Assembly: GCA_016297585.1 (NCBI GenBank) | Contig: JAEDGJ010000113.1 | Coordinates: 1 to 8,097, forward strand | Length of the DNA: 8,097 nucleotides | DNA from: Clostridiaceae bacterium | GTDB lineage: Bacteria; Bacillota; Clostridia; Oscillospirales; QAMX01 | Reading direction: 5' to 3' | In this document: positions 1 to 4,767 of the stretch, one piece after another | Layout: the number at the start of each line of letters is the position of its first letter | Position numbering within the stretch: position 1 is the first letter of the stretch | Notes under the pieces: model-generated | Databases searched by the model: none | Told to the model about the DNA's origin: nothing | Seen by the model: the letters and a program-made list of their open reading frames with translations, nothing else | Position numbers and translations under genes: made by a program

Positions 1-354
1 CCCGTGCACACGTCCTTGAACCACCAGCTCGCGGAGATCCTCTACCTGTACCGCGACGGCAGCGCCGGGGCGTGCGCGGCGGCGGACCGGCTGCTCGCGG
101 GCATCGAGGATACCGGGACCGCTTGGATCCGCGCGGACGGCAATCTGCACTATGCCCGTCTCCCCGACGGGAGCTTCGGACTTGAGGATTACCCGACGCT
201 GACCTATAACGACCTGTACGCGCTGCAGAAGGAGCTTTACGGGACGACGGGAACGACAAACGCCGTGCTCGACGCCCTGATGCGCGCAAAGCTCGGCTGG
301 ATGCGCAAAAACGGCGTCACGGGCTATCAAACCGCGCCGATCGGCGGGGAATAA
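1..354 (+). CDS. 3' end of an unrecognised protein gene (partial, or a small GTG-start protein)
   Basis: The frame is open from the first base of the window to a TAA at 352-354. The only candidate start inside is a GTG at position 4, and no upstream sequence is available to judge a ribosome-binding site, so this is most simply the C-terminal ~117 residues of a longer protein. I do not recognise the family. The visible part is soluble, with no membrane segment and no signal peptide. It has an Ala-rich helical N-terminal stretch, a central aromatic stretch around YPTLTYNDLYALQ, and a basic segment AKLGWMRKNG before the end. It ends 14 nt before the start codon of the downstream helicase, in the same direction, which suggests one operon. 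In related Clostridia, helicases of this type often follow an ATP-binding protein gene and a TerB-domain gene (recollection, not checked). This tail does not obviously match either, so its role is open. Confidence 0.6.
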   Translation, partial: PVHTSLNHQLAEILYLYRDGSAGACAAADRLLAGIEDTGTAWIRADGNLHYARLPDGSFGLEDYPTLTYNDLYALQKELYGTTGTTNAVLDALMRAKLGWMRKNGVTGYQTAPIGGE

Positions 355-368
355 GGGGGATTTTATCG

Positions 369-2693
369 ATGCCGGAGCACCCGTTTTACAGGCTTGCGCC
401 GTTTATTCAGGAGTTCATCTATAAAAACGACTGGAAATCCCTGCGCGCCGTGCAGGTGGCGGCGATCGAGGCGATTTTCGACACCGACTGCCATCTGCTG
501 CTTGCCGCGACGACCGCCGCGGGCAAGACCGAGGCCGCGTTCTTCCCCATTCTGACCGAGCTCTACAACGACCCGCCCGCGACCATCGGCGCGCTCTACA
601 TCGGCCCGTTGAAGGCGCTCATCAACGACCAGTTTTCGCGGCTCGAGGCGCTCTGCGCCGAAGGGGACATCCCCGTCTGGCACCGCCACGGCGACGTGGC
701 GCAGTCGCATAAGGAGAAGATGCTCAAAAACCCGCGCGGCGTGCTGCAGATCACGCCGGAGTCGCTCGAGGCGCTGCTGCTGCACAAGCACGGCGATCTC
801 GTGCGGCTGTTCGGCGAGCTGCGCTATGTCGTCATCGACGAGGTGCACGCGCTGATGCGCGCCGACCGCGGCGGACAGGTCCTGTGCCTTCTCGAGCGGC
901 TCGAGCGCATGGCGGGCTGTCGGCCGCGGCGCGTCGGACTGTCCGCGACGATCGGCGACCCGGAGGCGGCGGGACGGTGGCTTGCCGGGAACTCCGGACG
1001 CCGGACGCTCGCGCCGAAGCTCGACGCGCCGGGCACACGCTGGCGGCTGACGCTGTCGCATTTCCCGGTCTCGGAGAGCGTGTCGGACTACAACCGCACC
1101 CGGCGCTGGAAGCTGCCGGACGCGCTGCCGGAAAAGGCTGCGGACGAACCGGCACGCCACGAGACGGCGCCGGAGCTCGCAAGCCCCGACATCGAGCCGT
1201 CCGGGGAGGCGGGGACGCTTGAAAACGCCGACCCGGGGCTGCGCTACATCTTCGACCACACGGCGGGGAAGAAGTGCCTGATCTTCTGCAACAGCCGCGA
1301 GGAGGCGGAGACCGTGACCGCCACGCTGCGCGGCTACTGCGAGGATCTGCGTGAGCCGGAGCGCTTCCTCATCCACCACGGCAACCTCTCCGCGTCCTAC
1401 CGCGAGACGGCGGAGGCGCTGATGAAGGACGACACGCTGACGTTTTCGACGGTGACGACGGCGACGCTGGAGCTGGGCATCGACATCGGCCGGCTCGAGC
1501 GGGCGTTCCAGATCGACGCGCCGTTCACGGTCAGCTCCTTTCTGCAGCGCATGGGGCGCACCGGACGGCGGGGAGACCCGCAGGAGATGTGGTTCGTCAT
1601 CCGCGAAGCGCCGCCGCTGCCGCGCGAGCCGCTGCAGCACCACATCCCGTGGAAGCTGCTGCAGGCGATCGCGCTGGTGCAGCTCTACCTCGAGGAAAAG
1701 TGGGTCGAGCCGCCGCGCGAGGGCAAGCGGCCGTACTCGCTGCTCTTCCATCAGACGCTCTCGACGCTCGCCTCCTGCGGCGAGCTGACCCCGCCGCAGC
1801 TTGCCGACCGCGTGCTGCGCCTGTCGCCCTTCCGCACGGTCACGCCGGAGCACTACCGCACGCTGCTGCGGCATATGCTCGAGACGGATATGCTCCAGAC
1901 GACCGACTCGCGCGGCCTGATCGTGGGGCTTGCGGGCGAGCGGATCGTGAACAGCTACAAGTTCTACGCCGTCTTCCGCGAGGACGAGGAATACGCGGTG
2001 CGCTGGGAGTCCGAGGAGCTCGGCACGCTCGTCATGCCGCCGCCGGTCGGCGAGCGCGTCGCGATCGCGGGACGGGTCTGGGAGGTCACGGAGCTCGACT
2101 TGAAAAAGCGCGTGCTGTACGTCGAGCCGGTGCGCGGCATCGTCCCGGCCTATTTCGGGCTGGTGCCGGGCGACATCCACACGAAGGTGCTCGAGCGCAT
2201 GCGGCGGGTGCTGACGGAGGACGCAAACTACCCCTATCTGCAGAAAAACGCCGCGCAGCGCCTGTACGAAGCGCGCAGCCAGACGCGTGCCGCGAAGCTC
2301 TTCGGCGGCGGCTCCCCGCGCGAGATGCTGTACCGGATCGGCGGCGACGCCTGGTGCCTGACGCCGTGGCTCGGCACCTACGCGTTCCTCGCGCTCGAGC
2401 GCTTCCTGCGCCTGATCTGCGGGAAGGAGCTCGGGATCTCGGGCTTTGAGTCGTCGCGCCCGTACTTCATGCAGTTTCACATGAAGGCGTCGGAGGACGA
2501 GTTCTGGGAGACCGTCCTGCGGCATGCGTCGGAAACGCCGGAGCCGATGCGGTATCTCTACGACGGCGAGGTGCCGGTTTTCGAGAAGTACGACGATTAC
2601 GTCCCCCCCGAGCTGCTGCGCGAGGGCTTTGCGCACGGCGTGCTCGACATCGAAGGCGCCCTGCGCCGGATGCGCGAGGCGGGGGAAGGATAA
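369..2693 (+). CDS. Lhr/BrxHI-like DEAD/DEAH-box superfamily 2 helicase
   Basis: This is a predicted ATP-dependent nucleic-acid helicase of 774 residues. All core SF2 motifs are visible: a Q-like region LRAVQ (25-29), Walker A ATTAAGKT (47-54), motif Ia GPLKAL (79-84), motif Ib ITPESLEALL (128-137), motif II DEVH (157-160), motif III SAT (192-194), motif IV LIFCNSR (304-310), motif V TATLELGIDIG (364-374) and motif VI QRMGRTGRRGD (393-403). A low-complexity acidic, Pro-rich linker (about 240-290) joins the two RecA lobes. After the helicase core come a winged-helix-like segment (about 440-515) and a beta-rich region with AGRVWEV (567-573), as in Lhr proteins, then a ~180-residue C-terminal part. 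The ATG is supported by GGGGGA at 355-360, 8 nt upstream. The protein is shorter than classical Lhr (about 1,500 residues) and similar in kind to the stand-alone Lhr-like helicases of Clostridia and the BREX helicase BrxHI. No other BREX gene is visible. DNA repair or defence is possible, but the exact role is unknown. Confidence 0.93.
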   Translation: MPEHPFYRLAPFIQEFIYKNDWKSLRAVQVAAIEAIFDTDCHLLLAATTAAGKTEAAFFPILTELYNDPPATIGALYIGPLKALINDQFSRLEALCAEGDIPVWHRHGDVAQSHKEKMLKNPRGVLQITPESLEALLLHKHGDLVRLFGELRYVVIDEVHALMRADRGGQVLCLLERLERMAGCRPRRVGLSATIGDPEAAGRWLAGNSGRRTLAPKLDAPGTRWRLTLSHFPVSESVSDYNRTRRWKLPDALPEKAADEPARHETAPELASPDIEPSGEAGTLENADPGLRYIFDHTAGKKCLIFCNSREEAETVTATLRGYCEDLREPERFLIHHGNLSASYRETAEALMKDDTLTFSTVTTATLELGIDIGRLERAFQIDAPFTVSSFLQRMGRTGRRGDPQEMWFVIREAPPLPREPLQHHIPWKLLQAIALVQLYLEEKWVEPPREGKRPYSLLFHQTLSTLASCGELTPPQLADRVLRLSPFRTVTPEHYRTLLRHMLETDMLQTTDSRGLIVGLAGERIVNSYKFYAVFREDEEYAVRWESEELGTLVMPPPVGERVAIAGRVWEVTELDLKKRVLYVEPVRGIVPAYFGLVPGDIHTKVLERMRRVLTEDANYPYLQKNAAQRLYEARSQTRAAKLFGGGSPREMLYRIGGDAWCLTPWLGTYAFLALERFLRLICGKELGISGFESSRPYFMQFHMKASEDEFWETVLRHASETPEPMRYLYDGEVPVFEKYDDYVPPELLREGFAHGVLDIEGALRRMREAGEG

Positions 2694-2699
2694 ACACCG

Positions 2700-2740
2700 A
2701 AAAAAGCCGCCCCGGCCGGGAAAAATCCGGCTGAGGCGGC
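2700..2740 (-). terminator. Bidirectional intrinsic terminator between helicase and lysC
   Basis: The hairpin arms are GCCGCC-C-CGGCCGG (2706-2719) and CCGGCTG-A-GGCGGC (2727-2740), with the 7-nt loop GAAAAAT. Read on the plus strand, the 14-position stem has one C/A mismatch and one G-U wobble; on the minus strand the two swap. The six A at 2700-2705 become a perfect U6 tract after the hairpin in the lysC direction, so it is strongest as the lysC terminator. On the plus strand the hairpin is followed only by ATTCTGTTTGCTTT, a weaker tract, and probably also serves the helicase. It fits in the 72-nt gap between the two convergent stop codons. Confidence 0.9.
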
Positions 2741-2765
2741 ATTCTGTTTGCTTTCCAAAAAGGGA

Positions 2766-4082
2766 TCAATATACGAAGAACTCGACGTACACGGCGCGGA
2801 CGGCGCGTTCGAAGTCGGCTTCGTCGACGCCGATGATGATGTTCATCTCGGACGAGCCCTGGTCGATCATGCGGATGTTGATGTCCGCGCCCGCGATGGC
2901 GGAGAGAAGCCGCGCGGCGATGCCCTTGGAGCGCACCATACCGCGGCCGACGACGGCCAGCAGGGCGATGTTGCGGACGACCTCGATGTGGTCGGGGGAG
3001 GCGGCCTCCTGGATCTCCGAGAGGAGCTGATCCTCGATGCCGTCGAGGAGCTCCGCGTGCAGGACGATGCCCAGCGTGTCGATTCCCGTCGGCAGATGCT
3101 CGTAGCTGATGTTGTGGCGCTCCAGAACGGACAGCACCTTGCGCGTGAAGCCGACCTCGGAGTTCATCATGTCCTTTTCGATCGTGATGACGCAGAAGCC
3201 GCGCTTGCCGGCGACGCCCGTGACCTTGCCGGTGCGGATCGGCGCGTCCGACGCCTGCACGATGCGCGTGCCGGGATCCTCGGGGGCGTTCGTGTTGCGG
3301 ATGTTGATCGGAATGCCCACCGCGCGGACGGGGAAGATGGAATCCTCGTGCAGCACCGTCGCGCCCATGTAGGACAGCTCGCGCAGCTCGGCGAAGCTGA
3401 TCGTCTCGATGACGCGCGGATTCGTCACGAGGCGCGGATCCGCGACCGAGAAGCCGGAGACGTCCGTCCAGTTCTCGTAGAGCGCCGCGCCGACGCCGCG
3501 CGCGACGATCGCGCCGGAGATGTCGGAGCCGCCGCGGGAGAAGGTGCGCACGCATCCGTCTGCGCCGCGGCCGTAAAAGCCCGGGATGACCGCCTGCGGG
3601 AGGCGCTGCGACATCTCGCGGATCGCCGCGTAGGTGCGCGTCTCGTCGAGGCGTCCGGAGGCGTCGAAGAAGACGACGTCCGCCGCGTCGACAAAGGGGA
3701 AGCCGAGGTAGGCCGCGAGCAGGCGGCCGTTTAAGTATTCGCCGCGCGACGCCGCGAAATCGCGGGAGCCGTCGGCGTAGCCGCGCTCGATGGCGCGGTA
3801 TTCGCTCTCGAGATCGACGTCGAGGGACAGCTCGCGGGCGATGCCGTCGAAGCGCTCGCGCACGGGGGCGAAGGCGGTTTCAAACGGCTCGCCGGCCCGA
3901 ACGGCGTCGAAGCTCGCGTAGAGTAAGTCCGTGACCTTGCGGTCGCCGGAGCAGCGCTTGCCGGGAGCGGAGGGGACGACATAGCGGCGCGACGCGTCCG
4001 CGCGGACGATCGCGGCGACTTTTTGAAACTGCGCGGCGTCCGCCAGAGAGCTTCCGCCGAATTTTACGACTGTAACAGACAT
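2766..4082 (-). CDS. lysC: Aspartate kinase (YclM/AK III-like, with two ACT domains)
   Basis: Aspartokinase (EC 2.7.2.4) phosphorylates L-aspartate to 4-phosphoaspartate, the first step to lysine, diaminopimelate, threonine and methionine. The 438-residue protein starts with the kinase signature KFGGSS (7-12). SAPGKR (38-43), the substrate-region segment SRGEYLNGR (112-120), SRGGSD (182-187), the nucleotide-site segment ENWTDVSGFSVADPR (203-217) and MGATVLHEDSI (239-249) follow. Two C-terminal ACT domains (about 285-355 and 371-438) form the regulatory part. The segment NISYEHLPTGID (324-335) resembles the YclM-type enzymes of Bacillus, which are inhibited by lysine and threonine together; that regulation here is inference. 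The start at 4082 gives the canonical MSVTVVKFGG. AAAGGAG lies 13 nt upstream (4096-4102), and a longer reading frame would run back through the promoter. The gene is monocistronic here, converges with the helicase gene and diverges from trpB. The sequence is full length with no missing motif. Confidence 0.97.
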   Translation of the reverse strand: MSVTVVKFGGSSLADAAQFQKVAAIVRADASRRYVVPSAPGKRCSGDRKVTDLLYASFDAVRAGEPFETAFAPVRERFDGIARELSLDVDLESEYRAIERGYADGSRDFAASRGEYLNGRLLAAYLGFPFVDAADVVFFDASGRLDETRTYAAIREMSQRLPQAVIPGFYGRGADGCVRTFSRGGSDISGAIVARGVGAALYENWTDVSGFSVADPRLVTNPRVIETISFAELRELSYMGATVLHEDSIFPVRAVGIPINIRNTNAPEDPGTRIVQASDAPIRTGKVTGVAGKRGFCVITIEKDMMNSEVGFTRKVLSVLERHNISYEHLPTGIDTLGIVLHAELLDGIEDQLLSEIQEAASPDHIEVVRNIALLAVVGRGMVRSKGIAARLLSAIAGADINIRMIDQGSSEMNIIIGVDEADFERAVRAVYVEFFVY

Positions 4083-4109
4083 GTTTTCCAAACGACTCCT
4101 TTGACCGAA

Positions 4110-4145
4110 TAGAGTTATTATAATGTATGCGACAGGGCTTTGCAA
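4110..4145 (-). promoter_or_regulatory. sigma-A promoter of lysC
   Basis: Read on the minus strand, a -35 box TTGCAA (4140-4145) is followed by a 17-bp spacer and a perfect -10 box TATAAT (4117-4122). The predicted start of transcription is near 4110, giving a leader of only about 28 nt that contains AAAGGAG. That leaves no room for a lysine riboswitch or a T-box, so lysC is not controlled by leader attenuation from this promoter. Confidence 0.85.
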
Positions 4146-4160
4146 GGTACATTTCGCCCA

Positions 4161-4199
4161 GCTTTCACAACTCATGCGCGCATTTCTTGTGACGAAAGC
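4161..4199. repeat. Large dyad / imperfect inverted repeat upstream of lysC
   Basis: Three nested complementary blocks share nearly one centre: GCTTTC (4161-4166) with GAAAGC (4194-4199), ACAA (4167-4170) with TTGT (4187-4190), and a perfect 10-bp palindrome ATGCGCGCAT (4174-4183). TCACAA (4165-4170) and TTGTGA (4187-4192) are exactly symmetric about the palindrome centre. It lies 15 bp upstream of the lysC -35 box. Neither side has a T run, so it does not look like a terminator. A regulator-binding site is the best reading, but no known operator is recognised. Confidence 0.5.
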
Positions 4200-4204
4200 A
4201 CCAC

Positions 4205-4229
4205 AAAAACGGACAAAAAGCCCGAAAAA
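4205..4229. other. Three A5 tracts phased at 10 bp (predicted curved DNA)
   Basis: AAAAA occurs at 4205-4209, 4215-4219 and 4225-4229, exactly one per ten bases, in otherwise GC-rich sequence. A-tracts repeated in phase with the helical turn are known to bend DNA. They lie about 95-120 bp upstream of the predicted lysC start and about 135-160 bp upstream of the predicted trpB leader start, beyond the usual position of a promoter UP element. A protein-assisted or architectural role in the divergent control region is inference. Confidence 0.55.
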
Positions 4230-4293
4230 CGCGGGGCAGGGGTGCGCGGGAACGGCAAATATGACGCGGATTTATGGATTTCGTCGAATCTTT

Positions 4294-4315
4294 CCGGCGT
4301 CTCCCCGCCGGTTTT
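4294..4315 (+). terminator. Weak terminator-like hairpin ahead of the T-box promoter
   Basis: CCGGCG (4294-4299) pairs perfectly with CGCCGG (4306-4311) across a TCTCCC loop and is followed directly by TTTT then CG. The stem is short but all G/C, and the T tract is only four long. It ends 14 bp before the -35 box of the trpB leader promoter. It could insulate that promoter from upstream plus-strand transcription. No gene that needs it is visible between 4083 and 4294, so a chance hairpin in GC-rich DNA is a real alternative. Confidence 0.35.
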
Positions 4316-4329
4316 CGTGAAAATCGGTG

Positions 4330-4358
4330 TTGACAATCCGCCGCGGCGGGCGTATACT
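4330..4358 (+). promoter_or_regulatory. sigma-A promoter of the trpB T-box leader
   Basis: A perfect -35 box TTGACA (4330-4335), a 17-bp spacer and a -10 box TATACT (4353-4358) place the start of transcription near A4365, just ahead of the T-box Stem I. The spacer contains a perfect 12-bp palindrome, CCGCCGCGGCGG (4338-4349), which could be an operator overlapping the promoter or simply a GC-rich coincidence. Confidence 0.9.
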
Positions 4359-4364
4359 AAAGAC

Positions 4365-4691
4365 AGTTTCGAGAATGAAACGCAAAACCGTTGAACCGGA
4401 TGAGTACGCAGAACGCACTCCCTTTTCAGAGAGCCGCCGGAAGATGAAAGGGCGGTATCGGAGAGTCTGCCGAATGGACCGGCGAGGGCGCGGCAGAAAA
4501 CGGCGCGGAGAACGCGCGCGGGAGTATGCTTCGACGGAATTTCCCACGTTACGGGAAGGCCGCATGGTAGTGCGGCATAAAGCGGACGGTTTTCCGATGA
4601 GGGACCGTCAATTCGGGTGGCACCGCAGAAGCTGATTTTACGAAGGCTTTTGTCCCGGAAAATGATTTTCCGTGGGACGAAGGCTTTTTTT
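4365..4691 (+). promoter_or_regulatory. T-box riboswitch, tRNA-Trp specific, controlling trpB
   Basis: This leader senses uncharged tRNA-Trp and lets transcription continue into trpB. Stem I closes with CCGG (4396-4399) against CCGG (4479-4482). Above it the specifier loop has the conserved AGTA (4403-4406) opposite GAA (4472-4474), followed by the specifier TGG (4475-4477), the tryptophan codon. The next helix is GCAGA (4408-4412) with TCTGC (4466-4470). The AGAGAG element (4428-4433) and a distal helix CCGCC/GGCGG (4434-4438, 4451-4455) follow. A TTCCC/GGGAA hairpin with a CGTTA loop (4541-4557) and a GCCGCA/TGCGGC hairpin (4559-4576) are probably the Stem II/III elements. The T-box sequence AATTCGGGTGGCACCGC spans 4610-4626. 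The antiterminator pairs CGGG (4614-4617) with CCCG (4654-4657) and GCAGAAGCT (4625-4633) with GGCTTTTGT (4645-4653), leaving the UGGCACC bulge. The variable bulge base C4621 fits a G discriminator, as expected for tRNA-Trp. A 5-bp hairpin GTTTC/GAAAC (4366-4381) precedes Stem I. Confidence 0.95.
4646..4691 (+). terminator. T-box attenuator terminator
   Basis: GCTTTTGTCCC (4646-4656) pairs along its full length, with two G-U wobbles, with GGGACGAAGGC (4674-4684). The hairpin continues inward as GGAAAA (4657-4662) with TTTTCC (4666-4671) around a TGA loop, with GT unpaired on the 3' side. Seven T follow (4685-4691). The 5' arm overlaps the 3' strand of the antiterminator (4645-4659), so the two structures exclude each other, as required for a T-box switch. 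This hairpin forms when tRNA-Trp is charged. Confidence 0.95.
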
Positions 4692-4714
4692 GTTGCCGTT
4701 CTCCCCGGAAAAAG

Positions 4715-4745
4715 CGGAAAGCCTACCAGCTTTCCGAACATTTTT
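4715..4745 (+). other. Second hairpin between T-box terminator and trpB start
   Basis: CGGAAAGC (4715-4722) and GCTTTCCG (4729-4736) form a perfect 8-bp stem with a CTACCA loop. AACA and then TTTTT (4741-4745) follow. TTTTTCGAAAAA (4741-4752) is itself a palindrome and touches the AAGGAG ribosome-binding site of trpB (4752-4757). It may be a backup terminator, an RNA stabiliser at the 5' end of a processed trpB message, or a translational element. The 4-nt gap before the T run makes it a weaker terminator than the T-box one. Confidence 0.5.
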
Positions 4746-4767
4746 CGAAAAAAGGAGAGCAAAACAC

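Noticed and set aside
363..2636. 757-codon open frame on the minus strand opposite the helicase
   Set aside because: It is Arg/Leu-rich with no recognisable motifs, mirrors the codon pattern of the helicase, and has no ribosome-binding site; long antisense frames are expected in GC-rich coding DNA.
1..2693. Complete BREX or DISARM system
   Set aside because: Only a BrxHI-like helicase is visible; no PglX methyltransferase, PglZ, BrxC or DrmA/B gene is in the window, so a named system cannot be claimed.
2748..3734. 328-codon plus-strand frame opposite lysC
   Set aside because: It is antisense to a gene with all aspartokinase motifs, is Asp/Arg/Val-biased, starts without a good ribosome-binding site and overlaps the lysC terminator region.
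4101..4124. Plus-strand promoter made of TTGACC and TATAAT
   Set aside because: The TATAAT arises from the partly symmetric lysC -10 region, and the spacing to TTGACC is only 12 bp, too short for a sigma-A promoter.
4083..4175. 31-residue N-terminal extension of lysC
   Set aside because: It would translate through the -10 and -35 boxes of the lysC promoter; the start at 4082 gives the conserved kinase N-terminus.
4172..4762. 196-codon minus-strand frame covering the lysC-trpB gap
   Set aside because: It is the complement of the T-box leader, its terminator and the promoter; those RNA structures explain the sequence fully.
4672..4767. 32-residue N-terminal extension of trpB from a GTG
   Set aside because: The GTG lies inside the 3' arm of the T-box terminator and has no ribosome-binding site; ATG 4768 has AAGGAG at 10 nt.
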